Part shown: one piece after another, positions 48,296 through 57,946 of the stretch
How the letters are laid out: each line of letters starts with the position of its first letter
Position numbering within the stretch: the first letter of the stretch is position 1
Source: Saccharomonospora sp. NB11
GTDB taxonomy: Bacteria > Actinomycetota > Actinomycetes > Mycobacteriales > Pseudonocardiaceae
DNA length: 64,000 bases
Direction of reading: 5' to 3'
Assembly (NCBI RefSeq): GCF_015910535.1
Contig: NZ_JACBJG010000006.1
Location: 62,001-126,000 of the forward strand
The notes under the pieces: generated by a model
Told to the model about the DNA's origin: nothing
The model's input: the letters and a program-made list of their open reading frames with translations, nothing else
The model's database searches: none
Program-made: the position numbers and the translations under genes

Positions 48296-50062
48296 TCAGC
48301 CCGTCTCGCCCTTCGTGGCGTCGGAGGCCTTCACCTCGGGCGGCGTGATCCGCGAGTCCTCCACCGGCACGGCCCTCCCGGTGAACGAGATGTGTCCCTC
48401 GGCGTGCATGCGTTCGGTCATGTGCGGATAGTGCAGCTCGAACGCGGGTCGCTCCGAGCGGATGCGCGGCAGCTCCGTGAAGTTGTGCCGCGGCGGCGGG
48501 CAGGTCGTGGCCCATTCGAGAGAGTTGCCGTAGCCCCAGGGGTCGTCCACTGTCACCGGGTCACCGAAGCGGTAGCTGCGGATCACGTTCCACAGGAACG
48601 GCAGCATCGACAGTCCCAGGATGAACGCGCCGATCGAGGACACCACGTGCAGCGTCGTGAACCCGTCGGTCGGCAGGTAGTCGGCGTAGCGGCGGGGCAT
48701 GCCCTCGTTGCCGAGCCAGTGCTGCACGAGGAACGTGGTGTGGAAGCCGACGAAGGTGAGCCAGAAGTGCAGCTTGCCCAACGGTTCGTTCAGCATGCGG
48801 CCGGTGAACTTCGGGAACCAGAAGTAGATCCCGGCGAACGTCGCGAAGACGATGGTGCCGAACAGCACGTAGTGGAAGTGCGCCACCACGAAGTACGAGT
48901 CGTGCACGTGGAAGTCGAGCGGCGGGGCGGCGAGGATGACCCCGGTGAGGCCGCCCAGCAGGAACGTGATGAGGAACCCGATCGAGAACAACATCGGTGT
49001 CTCGAACGTGAGCTGGCCCTTCCACATCGTGCCGATCCAGTTGAAGAACTTGATGCCCGTCGGCACGGCGATGAGGAACGTGGCCATCGAGAAGAACGGC
49101 AGCAGCACCGCGCCGGTGGCGAACATGTGGTGCGCCCACACCACGATGGACAGGCCCGTGATGCCCATGGTCGCGAAGACCATCAGCCGGTAACCGAACA
49201 CCGGTTTGCGGCTGAACACCGGGATGATCTCGGTGACGATGCCGAAGAACGGCAGCGCCACGACGTAGACCTCGGGGTGCCCGAAGAACCAGAAGAGGTG
49301 CTGGTACAGGATCGCGCCGCCGTTGCCGGGGTCGAAGATGTGGCCCCCGATCAGACGGTCGACGGCCAGACCCATCAGCGCGGCGGTGAGGATCGGGAAC
49401 GCGATCAGGATCAGCACGCTCGTGAACAGGATGTTCCACGTGAAGATGGGCATCCGCCACATCGTCATTCCGGGCGCGCGAAGACACGCCACCGTGGTGA
49501 CCATGTTGACCGCGCCGAGGATCGTGCCGAGACCCGAGACGACGAGCCCCATCACCCACAGGTTCCCGCCGATGCCGGGGGAGAATGTGGCACCGGACAG
49601 CGGGGTGTAGGCGGTCCAACCGAAGTCCGCCCCGCCGCCGGGCGTGAGCAGGGACCCCATCACGATCAGCCCGCCGAGCAGGAACAACCAGTACGACAGG
49701 GCGTTGAGCCGGGGGAACGCGACGTCGGGGGAACCGATCTGCAGCGGCAGCACCAGGTTGGCGAACGCGAAGAGCACGGGTGTCGCGTACAGCAGCAGCA
49801 TCAGCGTGCCGTGCAGCGTGAACATCTGGTTGTACTGCTCGGTGGAGAGGAACTGCAGTCCCGGCTGAGCGAGCTCGGCGCGGATGAACAACGCCATCAC
49901 GCCGCCGATCATGAAGAACACGATCGACGTGACCATGTACATCTTGCCGATCACCTTGTGATCGGTGGTGCGCAGCAGGGTCAGCAGGGCCTGCCAGCGC
50001 TTGCCCCCCGTGGGGGCGGGCTGCTGGATCCGCGTCGGGCGGACGCCGATCTGCGTGTCCAC
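48296..50062 (-). CDS. ctaD: Cytochrome c oxidase subunit I
   Basis: 588-residue haem-copper oxidase subunit with 12 membrane helices. The CuB/haem ligands are seen in [10 protein letters not shown] (His and crosslinked Tyr), WAHHMF, and HFHYVLFG; the K-channel and D-channel motifs are present. It oxidises cytochrome c of the bcc complex in the aa3 supercomplex. In actinobacteria ctaD stands alone, apart from ctaC/E, as here. GTG start at 50062. Confidence 0.96.
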   Translation of the reverse strand: MDTQIGVRPTRIQQPAPTGGKRWQALLTLLRTTDHKVIGKMYMVTSIVFFMIGGVMALFIRAELAQPGLQFLSTEQYNQMFTLHGTLMLLLYATPVLFAFANLVLPLQIGSPDVAFPRLNALSYWLFLLGGLIVMGSLLTPGGGADFGWTAYTPLSGATFSPGIGGNLWVMGLVVSGLGTILGAVNMVTTVACLRAPGMTMWRMPIFTWNILFTSVLILIAFPILTAALMGLAVDRLIGGHIFDPGNGGAILYQHLFWFFGHPEVYVVALPFFGIVTEIIPVFSRKPVFGYRLMVFATMGITGLSIVVWAHHMFATGAVLLPFFSMATFLIAVPTGIKFFNWIGTMWKGQLTFETPMLFSIGFLITFLLGGLTGVILAAPPLDFHVHDSYFVVAHFHYVLFGTIVFATFAGIYFWFPKFTGRMLNEPLGKLHFWLTFVGFHTTFLVQHWLGNEGMPRRYADYLPTDGFTTLHVVSSIGAFILGLSMLPFLWNVIRSYRFGDPVTVDDPWGYGNSLEWATTCPPPRHNFTELPRIRSERPAFELHYPHMTERMHAEGHISFTGRAVPVEDSRITPPEVKASDATKGETG

Positions 50063-50199
50063 GAAGCACCTCCGCTCGCGACTCCCGCCCTGGCAGTTCT
50101 CGCATCACCGCAGGTCCGGGGCGTGTCACGAATCACGCTAGACGGGAGCCTGCACCCCCGCACGTCGGCGCGGCACCGAGCGGTGCCGTTCGCGTACTC

Positions 50200-50448
50200 C
50201 TATTGCCGGTACGACTCGACCTCGCTCACCGGACGCGGTTCCGCCTGGTCGGGGTCGGCCCCGAACTCGCTGTTGGCGCGGCGTCTGCGCAACAGGTCCC
50301 AGCACTGGTCCAGTCGCTGTTCGAGTTCCCGCAGCCGTCGTCGGCCCGCGTCGTCGAGACCGGACCCGGTCGCCTGCGACCGCAGCTCGCGCTCCTCCGC
50401 GATGAGGCGGTCGATCCGGGCCAGCGGATCGGTGTCGCTGCTCGCCAT
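50200..50448 (-). CDS. DUF2630 family protein
   Basis: 82-residue charged helical protein (ARIDRLIAEERELRS, LRELEQRLDQCWDLLRRRRA). This is the pattern of the actinobacterial DUF2630 family, predicted to be a short coiled coil. ATG 50448 follows GGGAG with proper spacing. Function unknown. Confidence 0.8.
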   Translation of the reverse strand: MASSDTDPLARIDRLIAEERELRSQATGSGLDDAGRRRLRELEQRLDQCWDLLRRRRANSEFGADPDQAEPRPVSEVESYRQ

Positions 50449-50507
50449 CACTCGCTCCCTTCCCGCGTGAGGGGCGTGCCCGGCGAGGAAGAGGTCGAAA
50501 CCGCCGA

Positions 50508-51152
50508 CTACGACTGCAGGTAACGCAGCACCGCGAGGACCCGGCGGCTGTAACCGGTGACGTGTGCGAGGTCGAGCTTGTCGAAGATCGCCCCGACGTG
50601 CTTCTCCACCGCGCTGCGCGACACGTACAGGGTCTCGGCGATGCTCGCGTTGGTGTGGCCCTCGGCCATCCTCTCCAGCACCTCCCGCTCCCGCTGGGTC
50701 AGCCGGGCCAACGGGTCGACACGGTTGCTGCGCGCCAACAACCGGCGCACCACCTCGGGGTCGAACGCGGCCCCACCCGACGCCACGCGTTCGAGCGCGT
50801 CGAGGAACTCGCCGACCTGTGCGACCCGGTCCTTCAACAGGTAGCCCACGCGCCCGACCTCGTCGCTGATCAACTCGGCGGCGTAGCGGCGCTCCACGTA
50901 CTGCGAGAGGACGAGCACGCCGATCTCCGGAGCCGACCGCCGGATCTCCAGCGCCGCGCGCATGCCCTCGTCGGTGTGGGTGGGTGGCATCCGGACGTCG
51001 GTCACGACGACGTCCGGCCGATGGCGTCGAGCCTCCGCCACGAGCGTCCGGGCGTCCGACACCGCCGCCACCACGTCGTGACCCTCTTCGGCGAGCAGGC
51101 GCACCAGGCCCTCCCGCAGCAGGATCGAGTCCTCGGCCAGGATCACGCGCAC
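50508..51152 (-). CDS. NarL/LuxR-family response regulator
   Basis: 214 residues. The receiver domain has acidic residues near 7-8, phosphoacceptor Asp52 (VVVTDVRMPP) and a conserved Lys in YLLKDR. The LuxR-type helix-turn-helix (LTQREREVLERMAEGHTNASIAETLYVSRSAVEKHV) is at about 146-185. GTG 51152 overlaps the upstream kinase gene by 10 bp, showing a cognate pair. The signal is unknown. Confidence 0.92.
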   Translation of the reverse strand: MRVILAEDSILLREGLVRLLAEEGHDVVAAVSDARTLVAEARRHRPDVVVTDVRMPPTHTDEGMRAALEIRRSAPEIGVLVLSQYVERRYAAELISDEVGRVGYLLKDRVAQVGEFLDALERVASGGAAFDPEVVRRLLARSNRVDPLARLTQREREVLERMAEGHTNASIAETLYVSRSAVEKHVGAIFDKLDLAHVTGYSRRVLAVLRYLQS

Positions 51153-52288
51153 GGCAACTCCGCTCTCACCACGGTCGGACCACCGGGGGGACTGGCGACG
51201 GTGAGGGTCCCGTCGGCCGCGGCGACGCGGCGACCGAGCCCCGTGAGCCCCTCGCCCGCGACGTCCGCCCCGCCTACGCCGTCGTCGACCACCCGCACGA
51301 CGACGATCCTGTCGTCCCGGTGCACGTCGATCTCGACCCGGGTACATCCGGAGTGCTTCAACGCGTTGGTGACGGCCTCGGAGACCACGAAGTACGCCAC
51401 CACCTCGGTGGCCTCGTCCACCCGGTCGGCGAGGGCGTAGTGCAGGGAGATCGGCACGGTCGACCGCTCGGCCAACGCCTCCAACGCCACCCCGAGACCG
51501 CCCGTCTCCAGCGCGACCGGGTACACGCGCCAGGCCACCTCGCGTAGTGCGCGCAACGCGTCCTGCGACTGCTCGTGCGCCTGGCGCAGCAACTCGGCCA
51601 CGCGGTCCGGGCTCGTCGTGCGACGAGCCCGACCCAGCACCATCCCCAACGCCACCAGCGACTGCTGGACACCGTCGTGGAGGTCCCGTTCGATACGCCG
51701 GCGCTCGGCGTTCACCGCCTTGACGACCTCGGCCCGCGTCGTCGCCAGCTCGTGGACGCGTTCGCGCAGCCGGTCGGTGGCACTCGGCGCCAGCAGCCGC
51801 CGTGCCACCGCGCGTTCGAGCACGACGACTCCCCACAGGCCCGACACGACGAGGAACACCAGGAGCGCGCCGCCCAGCACCACCGTGAACGGGTCATACC
51901 AGGAGCGTTCGGTGCCACCGCCGACCGGAGAGCCCGACAGCAGTTGGCCCACCATGATCCCGCCGCCGACACCGCCGAGGGCCGCCAGCACGACGATGCC
52001 CGCGGTCAGCCCGCCGACGACGCAGCGGGCCGCGAGGTACGGCCACGCACGATGATCCGGGTAGTCACCGGAGAGGGCGGTGTTCAGGAATCGGGCCAGT
52101 CGCGTGCGGTGGAGCTCGGCGAGAGCCCGCGCGACGCGGTGGACCGAGCGACGTGCGGGTGGCACGAGCACGGCGGGAGCGGTCAGGAGCACGAACGGCA
52201 GTTCGACGACGACGGCGAGCGCCCCGAACAGGAGCCCGGCACCCACGCGCGGCGCACCCCGCGCGATACGCTCGGTGGTGGAGGACAC
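51143..52288 (-). CDS. NarL-type sensor histidine kinase
   Basis: About 381 residues from GTG 52288. Transmembrane segments near 17-44, 86-115 and 132-158 are followed by the HisKA_3 dimerisation motif ERRRIERDLHDGVQQ (phospho-His204) and a HATPase domain (SEAVTNALKHSG N-box, DDGVGG G-box, GLTGLGRRV). It phosphorylates the overlapping LuxR-type regulator. No extracytoplasmic sensor domain of size is seen, so it probably senses the membrane. Confidence 0.9.
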   Translation of the reverse strand: MSSTTERIARGAPRVGAGLLFGALAVVVELPFVLLTAPAVLVPPARRSVHRVARALAELHRTRLARFLNTALSGDYPDHRAWPYLAARCVVGGLTAGIVVLAALGGVGGGIMVGQLLSGSPVGGGTERSWYDPFTVVLGGALLVFLVVSGLWGVVVLERAVARRLLAPSATDRLRERVHELATTRAEVVKAVNAERRRIERDLHDGVQQSLVALGMVLGRARRTTSPDRVAELLRQAHEQSQDALRALREVAWRVYPVALETGGLGVALEALAERSTVPISLHYALADRVDEATEVVAYFVVSEAVTNALKHSGCTRVEIDVHRDDRIVVVRVVDDGVGGADVAGEGLTGLGRRVAAADGTLTVASPPGGPTVVRAELPCA

Positions 52289-52462
52289 CTCGCAGACGCT
52301 AACCAGGCCGGGGTCTCGTGTGACTGAGGTTTTCCACAATTCCGGCCTGCGGAAGGGGCACCCCGTGTTCGGCGGTGTGCACCATCCCGTCCACGCCGTA
52401 GCGGTTTGTAGTGTTCTGGCCACACATCCGGACTTGGTGATTCGCGAAAGGCCCCCTTATTC

Positions 52463-53113
52463 ATGAACAGTCTCGCTGCTGAAGCCGACACCGCCGAGCT
52501 CGGAGGGCTCGCCGGCTGGACGGTCGACTTGATGGACGCGCTCGGTGGGCCGGGTGCGGCCGTGGCCGTGGGACTCGACAACATCTTTCCCCCGATCCCG
52601 AGCGAGCTGATCCTTCCGCTCGCGGGTTTCACCGCCGCGCAGGGGCGGTTCAGCCTGGTCGAGGCGCTGGCGTGGACCACTGCGGGTTCGGTGATCGGCG
52701 CGGTGCTCGTGTACCTGGTCGGCTACTTCTTCGGCCGGGAGCGCACGCGCAAGCTCATCACAATGCTGCCGCTGGTCAAGGAGTCCGACTTCGACCACGC
52801 CGAGCGGTGGTTCGCGAAGCACGGGACGAAGGCGGTGTTCTTCGGCCGGATGGTGCCGCTCGTGCGGAGCTTCATCTCGGTGCCTGCGGGTATCGAGCGG
52901 ATGCCGTTCTGGATCTTCCTCGGTCTCACCACGCTGGGCAGCCTGATGTGGAACGCGATCTTCGTCGTCGCGGGCTACTTCCTGGGGTCGAACTGGCACG
53001 TGGTCGACGAGTACGCGGAGATCTTCCAGTACATCGTCATCGCCGCCGTCGTGGTGGCGCTCGCGGTGTTCGTCGTCAAGCGGGTGCGGGAGCGGCGCAA
53101 CGCCAACGTCTGA
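52463..53113 (+). CDS. DedA family membrane protein
   Basis: 216 residues. The DedA/SNARE-associated signature DNIFPPIPSELILPLAGF (39-56), the GYFFGRE segment and FFGRMVPLVRSFISVPAG are typical. Members are implicated in lipid (undecaprenyl phosphate or phospholipid) flipping across the membrane. Divergent from the kinase gene; a strong terminator follows. Confidence 0.9.
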   Translation: MNSLAAEADTAELGGLAGWTVDLMDALGGPGAAVAVGLDNIFPPIPSELILPLAGFTAAQGRFSLVEALAWTTAGSVIGAVLVYLVGYFFGRERTRKLITMLPLVKESDFDHAERWFAKHGTKAVFFGRMVPLVRSFISVPAGIERMPFWIFLGLTTLGSLMWNAIFVVAGYFLGSNWHVVDEYAEIFQYIVIAAVVVALAVFVVKRVRERRNANV

Positions 53114-53128
53114 ACCACAGCGCTCGGC

Positions 53129-53163
53129 AACGGGCATCCACGCGGTCGGCGTGGGTGCCCGTT
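53129..53163 (+). terminator. dedA terminator
   Basis: A 15-bp stem with one G-U pair (53129-53143 with 53149-53163), a 5-nt loop and a T-rich tail. Confidence 0.82.
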
Positions 53164-53452
53164 TCTCGTGTGTGCACGGTCCCGCGTAGGGGGCCAGGGC
53201 GGTGGGACGCTCGCATTGTTCCCGGAAATGTGGCATAAATCACCCTGTTGGGGTGGCTACCAATCGCGACCGAAACGCCACGGAGCTGTTCACTCACTCT
53301 GCGGTCGAACGACCGCTGATGTCGGTGTTCGTTGACACAGCGCTGATGAGTTGGTCGCGAACAGCCGCCTTGATACGCCCACCGGGGGTAAAGTATCGCC
53401 TCGTTCGTGGGTCGGCCCCGACAGGCGCATGCGCGTCACACAAGGAGGTTGC
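53164..53452. other. Leader region of the GGDEF-EAL gene
   Basis: About 290 bp without a gene. TTGACA at 53332-53337 is a good -35 box but no convincing -10 box follows at 16-18 bp; a TAAAGTAT stretch occurs at 53389-53396. Promoter position is therefore uncertain. Confidence 0.35.
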
Positions 53453-56131
53453 ATGCCGGAGGCATACGGCGACGCCACCGCCGCTGCCGAGGCCGGTACG
53501 GCGACGGACGACGTACCGAGACCGAGTGGACGACCGACCGACGAGAACCGCCCCTCGGTGGAAGCTCGCGCGGACGAACGTCGTTTCGGGCTTTACACCG
53601 CCGCGGTCCTGACCCTCGGCATCGCCGCCGCGGCGGCCGTGTCGGCATGGCTGCCCTTCGACGGCTCGGTGCACCTGTGGTGGATCGGACCTCTCCTCGC
53701 ACTCGCGTTCCTCGGAGCCGAACAGCTCGGCGTCAACGTCGACGTCCGCAGCGGCATCTCCTGGACCATCTCCTTCACCGAAATCCCCCTCGTCATCGGA
53801 CTCCTCGTCGCACCGTTCGAGGTCGTACTCGCGGCCCACGTCGTCGCCGGGGTCACCACGCTGTTGGCGCGTCGCGTCACAGGCCGGGTCCTCTACAACG
53901 CCGGCGCATTCCTCCTGGAGGTCACGAGCGCGTTCGCCGTCGCGGGGCTCGTCAGTCAGGCGCTCGGCAGCCCGTCCTCCATGCCGTGGCTCGCGGCGCT
54001 CGCGGGCACGCTCACCGCTCCACTCGCGAGCACCCTGCTGGCGATGGCAGCCGTGCGCGTGCTCCGTCGCCGGATGCGTATCGGCACCGTCGTGCGGCTG
54101 GCGGGACGCATCCTCGTGGTCGGGTTCGTCAACGCCTCGGTCGGGCTCACCGGCTACCTGGTGATCTCGAAGACGCCGGAGGCGTGGCCGATCGTGCTCG
54201 CGGTCAGTCTCGGGCTCGCCGCGCTGTACTGGGCGTACTCGGACCTGCTGCGCGAACAGCGCGACATGGAGGCCCTCACCGACGTCAGCCTCATGGTGGC
54301 GCGCTCGGGGCAGCAGGTGGCCGCGCGCCCCGCGCAGCGGACCGGGGACTTCGGGGTGGACGTCGACCTCGACGAGTGGACGACGATCGCCGAACGCATC
54401 CGTGACCAGCTCGCCGCGGCCCGGATCGTGCTGCGGCTGCGGCTCGAACCCGACGAACCGCTGCGCACCGTGGTGGTCGGCGACGAGCTGCCTCCCGAGG
54501 CGGAGGTCGACCAGGACGACGACCCGCTGCTGCGCCTGCCGGGCTCGCACGTCCGGCACCTGCGCATCACCGAGGCCAACACGCGCATCCGCACCGCGCT
54601 GCTCGATCGCGGTGCGCACGAGGTGCTCGCCGTCCCGTTGCGCAGCGCGAACCAGTTGCTCGGCATCGTCGAGGCGCACGACAGGCTGTCGCGCTGGCGG
54701 GGGTTCGGCAAGTACGACGTCCAGCTGCTCGGCACGATGGCGAGCCACCTCGCCACCGCCCTCGACAACCGCAGGCTGCTCGCCACGCTCCGGCACGACG
54801 CCTACCACGACCCGTTGACGGGGCTGCTGAACCGACCGGGCTTCCGGCAGGTGACCGCCGAGCCGCTGCGGGAGAGCGAGAACTCGGTCGTCCTCCGGGT
54901 CGACCTCGACGTGTTCTCCACCGTCAGCGACGCACTCGGGTACACGTGGGCCGACCGCATGCTCATGGCTGCGGGGCGGCGTATGCGCGACACCCTCGGC
55001 GCGCACGTGCCGCTGGCGAGGTTGGAGGGCGCGTCGTTCGCGGTGTTGCTCGCCGACTGCGAGGTCGAGGACGCCCAGCAGGTGGCCCAGCGACTGCGCA
55101 GCCAACTCTCCGCCCCGTACACGGTGGACCGGCTCATGGTGGAGGCCAACGCGGTCGTCGGCTACGTCGCCACGACAGCGGCGGAGAACGCCGAGCGGGC
55201 GGACGTCGACAGCCTCCTGCAGCGGGCCGACATGGCCGTCCGCGCGACCCGCAGCGGCGAGGAGGTCAAGTCCTACGTGCCCAGCATGGGGCAGATCTTC
55301 CTGCGGCGGTTCCAGATGGTCACGCAGTTCCGGCAGGCCATCGAGGAAGGGCAGGTCACCGTCCACTACCAGCCGAAGGTGGCGCTGCCCGGCAAACAGG
55401 TGCTCGGCGTCGAGGCGTTGGTGCGGTGGCAGCATCCGGAGTTCGGCCGCGTCGACCCCGACGAGTTCGTGCCTGCCGTCGAGGCGGCTGGGCTGGTGGG
55501 CTTGCTCACGTCGTTCGTACTCGACACGGCGCTCGACCGCGTGCGGCGATGGCTGGACGACGGGCTGCGGATCTCCGTCGCCGTGAACCTGTCGGTGCGC
55601 AACCTCGCCGACGCGGAGTTCCCCCGGCGGGTCGCCGAGTCGCTGGAGCGCTTCGGAGTACCCGGTGAGTTGCTCACGTTGGAACTCACCGAGTCGGACG
55701 TCATGCAGGACCCGGAGCGCGCCCTGCCGATCCTGCGCGAGCTGAGCGAGCTGGGCATCGAGCTGGCCGTCGACGACTTCGGCACGGGGTACTCGTCGTT
55801 GGCCTACCTGCGGCAACTGCCCGTCGACCAGGTCAAGATCGACAAGAGCTTCGTGTTCGGCATGGGGACCGATCTCGGCGACCTGGCCGTGGTGCGGTCG
55901 ATCGTCGAGCTGGGGCACTCGCTCGGGCTCACCGTGGTGGCCGAGGGGGTCGAGGAGGACCTGGCTCGCGACCAACTGGAGGCGATGGGCTGCGACGTGG
56001 CCCAGGGCTACCTCATCTCGCGTCCGTTGGCCGAGGACCGGCTGGAGGCGTGGTTGCAGGCGAGGACGGTCCGTTCGCTGGGTCGCTCCTCCGAGTCGTC
56101 CGGCGGCGCCGTGCTGACCCTCCTGACCTGA
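53453..56131 (+). CDS. Membrane GAF-GGDEF-EAL protein, probable c-di-GMP phosphodiesterase with degenerate GGDEF
   Basis: 892 residues from ATG 53453 (AAGGAGG at 53442-53448). Seven or eight membrane helices (about 45-262) resemble an integral sensor, followed by a GAF-like domain (about 305-445), a GGDEF domain (about 450-610) and an EAL domain (about 620-870). The GGDEF signature is replaced by EGASF (525-529), so cyclase activity is unlikely. The EAL domain keeps EAL654-656, NLSVRNL, DDFGTGYSS (774-782) and EGVEE (831-835), so it should hydrolyse c-di-GMP. The inactive GGDEF domain may bind GTP as an activator. Confidence 0.9.
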   Translation: MPEAYGDATAAAEAGTATDDVPRPSGRPTDENRPSVEARADERRFGLYTAAVLTLGIAAAAAVSAWLPFDGSVHLWWIGPLLALAFLGAEQLGVNVDVRSGISWTISFTEIPLVIGLLVAPFEVVLAAHVVAGVTTLLARRVTGRVLYNAGAFLLEVTSAFAVAGLVSQALGSPSSMPWLAALAGTLTAPLASTLLAMAAVRVLRRRMRIGTVVRLAGRILVVGFVNASVGLTGYLVISKTPEAWPIVLAVSLGLAALYWAYSDLLREQRDMEALTDVSLMVARSGQQVAARPAQRTGDFGVDVDLDEWTTIAERIRDQLAAARIVLRLRLEPDEPLRTVVVGDELPPEAEVDQDDDPLLRLPGSHVRHLRITEANTRIRTALLDRGAHEVLAVPLRSANQLLGIVEAHDRLSRWRGFGKYDVQLLGTMASHLATALDNRRLLATLRHDAYHDPLTGLLNRPGFRQVTAEPLRESENSVVLRVDLDVFSTVSDALGYTWADRMLMAAGRRMRDTLGAHVPLARLEGASFAVLLADCEVEDAQQVAQRLRSQLSAPYTVDRLMVEANAVVGYVATTAAENAERADVDSLLQRADMAVRATRSGEEVKSYVPSMGQIFLRRFQMVTQFRQAIEEGQVTVHYQPKVALPGKQVLGVEALVRWQHPEFGRVDPDEFVPAVEAAGLVGLLTSFVLDTALDRVRRWLDDGLRISVAVNLSVRNLADAEFPRRVAESLERFGVPGELLTLELTESDVMQDPERALPILRELSELGIELAVDDFGTGYSSLAYLRQLPVDQVKIDKSFVFGMGTDLGDLAVVRSIVELGHSLGLTVVAEGVEEDLARDQLEAMGCDVAQGYLISRPLAEDRLEAWLQARTVRSLGRSSESSGGAVLTLLT

Positions 56132-56208
56132 GGTTTCACCGAAAACCGACCCCCGAATCAGGGGGGTGACGAGGTGCTGTATTGTTGTCCTCAGCCCGGT
56201 GAGGGCAG

Positions 56209-56281
56209 GCCCCTTTAGCTCAGTCGGCAGAGCGTCTCCATGGTAAGGAGAAGGTCTACGGTTCGATTCCGTAAAGGGGCT
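56209..56281 (+). tRNA. tRNA-Thr (GGT)
   Basis: 73 nt. Acceptor GCCCCTT pairs with AAGGGGC (56274-56280). The anticodon loop ATGGTAA gives GGT. CCA is not encoded. Confidence 0.94.
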
Positions 56282-56296
56282 CGGTGTGTGTTACGA

Positions 56297-56369
56297 GGCG
56301 GTGTAGCTCAGTCGGTAGAGCAAGCGGCTCATAATCGCTGTGTCGCCGGTTCGAGTCCGGCCACCGCTA
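56297..56369 (+). tRNA. tRNA-Met (CAT), elongator type
   Basis: 73 nt, 15 bp after tRNA-Thr. Acceptor GGCGGTG pairs with CACCGCT (one G-U). Anticodon loop CTCATAA gives CAT. It lacks the three G-C pairs at the base of the anticodon stem that mark the initiator. Confidence 0.92.
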
Positions 56370-56400
56370 CGCTGTTTCGATGAGAGAGTAAGGAGCCGTT

Positions 56401-56565
56401 GTGGCTGCCACCGACGTACGACCGAAGATCACGTTGGCGTGCGAGGAGTGCAAGCACCGCAACTACATCACCAGGAAGAACCGTCGTAACGACCCGGATC
56501 GCCTGGAGATGAAGAAGTTCTGCCCGAACTGCGGTACGCACCGGTCGCACAAGGAAACGCGCTGA
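56401..56565 (+). CDS. rpmG: 50S ribosomal protein L33
   Basis: 54-residue L33, GTG start at 56401 with AAGGAG at 56390-56395. It has two CxxC pairs (CEEC, CPNC), the zinc-binding C+ form. The [19 protein letters not shown] core is diagnostic. It follows tRNA-Thr and tRNA-Met, the conserved order upstream of secE-nusG in actinobacteria. Confidence 0.95.
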   Translation: MAATDVRPKITLACEECKHRNYITRKNRRNDPDRLEMKKFCPNCGTHRSHKETR

Positions 56566-56585
56566 CGCAGATCTCTCCAAGCTCT

Positions 56586-56620
56586 ACGAAGCCGCCCCCG
56601 CAAACCGGGGGCGGCTTCGT
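56586..56620 (+). terminator. rpmG terminator
   Basis: A perfect 15-bp stem (56586-56600 with 56606-56620) and a 5-nt loop (CAAAC), 20 bp after rpmG. Confidence 0.88.
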
Positions 56621-56751
56621 TGTGTGTGGAGCATGGGAGCGTAACGGTCCTGAGGTTGGAAAAAACCCAACGAACGGGGCTACTTTTCGGTAGTGGTGTC
56701 GATCACTCTAGCGGGGACCCATTTCCAACCCTGCGGAAGTGAGGGACCGAC

Positions 56752-57849
56752 ATGAAGAGGTTGACGAAGACGACGGTCGCGGCCGGTGCGTGTGCCCTGG
56801 CGTTCGGCGCCCTGGCGCCCGCCGCCATGGCGTCCGCGGCGTCGACGTCGGCGGAGGTCGAGGGTTACTCCGCCAGCGTCCAGACCGAGGCGGTGTCCGC
56901 TCTGGTCGCCGAGCGCGGTATCGACCGGGCCGAGGCGATCGAGCTGCTGCAGAAGCAGGACGCCGCGGTGGCGGCGCTCGACTCCGCGCTGGAGCAGTTG
57001 GGTGCTCGTGCTGCGGGCGGGTACCTGGACGCCTCGGGCACGCCGGTGGTCAACGTCGTGAGCGACGCGGCCGCGGCTTCGGTGGCGGGCAGCGGCGTCG
57101 TCACGAAGGTGGTCGAGTACTCCACGGCCGAGCTCGAAGCGGCTCGGGCCGCCCTGCCGACGGTGGTCGGCACGGCCGTCGCGACCGACCCGACCACGAA
57201 CCAGGTCGTCGTCACCGTCGCGGAGGAGGCCGACGCGACGGAGGTGGCCGAGCTGGAGGCCGCCGCACAGCGTCTCGGTGACGCGGTGCGTGTCGAGCAT
57301 GTCGATGGCGAGTTCGAGCTGGCGATCTACGGCGGCGAGGCCATCACCGGTGGCGGCAGCCGTTGCTCGGCGGGCTTCAACGTCAACTCGGGCGGCCAGA
57401 ACTACATCGTGGACGCGGGTCACTGCACGGGTGCCGTCTCGCAGTGGAACGTCGGTCCGTCGGTGGGCGCCAGCTTCCCGGGCAACGACTACGGCCTGAT
57501 CCGCAACGACACGGGCAGCGCTCCCGGTGCGGTGAGCCTGTACAACGGCTCGACGCAGGCGATCAGCTCGGCTTCGAACGCCTCGGTGGGCCAGTCGATC
57601 TGCAAGAGCGGCAGCACCACGGGCCTGACCTGCGGCACGGTGACGGCCACGAACGTCACGGTGAACTACGCGGAGGGCGCGGTGCACCAGCTGGTGCAGA
57701 CGTCGGCCTCGGTCAACTCCGGTGACTCCGGTGGCGCTCTGTTCGCCGGTAGCACCGCTCTCGGCATCACGTCCGGTATGGGGGGCGGCAGCTCGTTCTT
57801 CCAGCCCGTCACCGAGGCGCTGAGCGCCTACGGCGTGTCGCTCAACTGA
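56752..57849 (+). CDS. Secreted S1 family serine protease (streptogrisin/alpha-lytic type) with prodomain
   Basis: 365-residue preproenzyme. A signal peptide (about 1-30) and an alpha-lytic-type prodomain (to about 190) precede the mature protease starting near IYGGEAITGGG (192). The catalytic triad is His224 (DAGHC), Asp246 (GNDYG) and Ser326 (GDSGG). Cys205/225 and Cys284/294 should form two disulfides. The prodomain assists folding and is cleaved off. The gene is flanked by terminators on both sides, so it is monocistronic and inserted within the rpmG-secE neighbourhood. Confidence 0.93.
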   Translation: MKRLTKTTVAAGACALAFGALAPAAMASAASTSAEVEGYSASVQTEAVSALVAERGIDRAEAIELLQKQDAAVAALDSALEQLGARAAGGYLDASGTPVVNVVSDAAAASVAGSGVVTKVVEYSTAELEAARAALPTVVGTAVATDPTTNQVVVTVAEEADATEVAELEAAAQRLGDAVRVEHVDGEFELAIYGGEAITGGGSRCSAGFNVNSGGQNYIVDAGHCTGAVSQWNVGPSVGASFPGNDYGLIRNDTGSAPGAVSLYNGSTQAISSASNASVGQSICKSGSTTGLTCGTVTATNVTVNYAEGAVHQLVQTSASVNSGDSGGALFAGSTALGITSGMGGGSSFFQPVTEALSAYGVSLN

Positions 57850-57860
57850 GTTCGGTCGGT

Positions 57861-57896
57861 GACAGCCGTGTCCGGTCCAGGCCGGGCACGGCTGTC
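57861..57896 (+). terminator. Protease gene terminator
   Basis: A 15-bp stem with one G-U pair (57861-57875 with 57882-57896), 12 bp after the stop. Confidence 0.75.
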
Positions 57897-57946
57897 GTCG
57901 TTCGGTGGTCTGTCCGGTGAGGTGGCCGACCGGTACCCTGCCGTGC

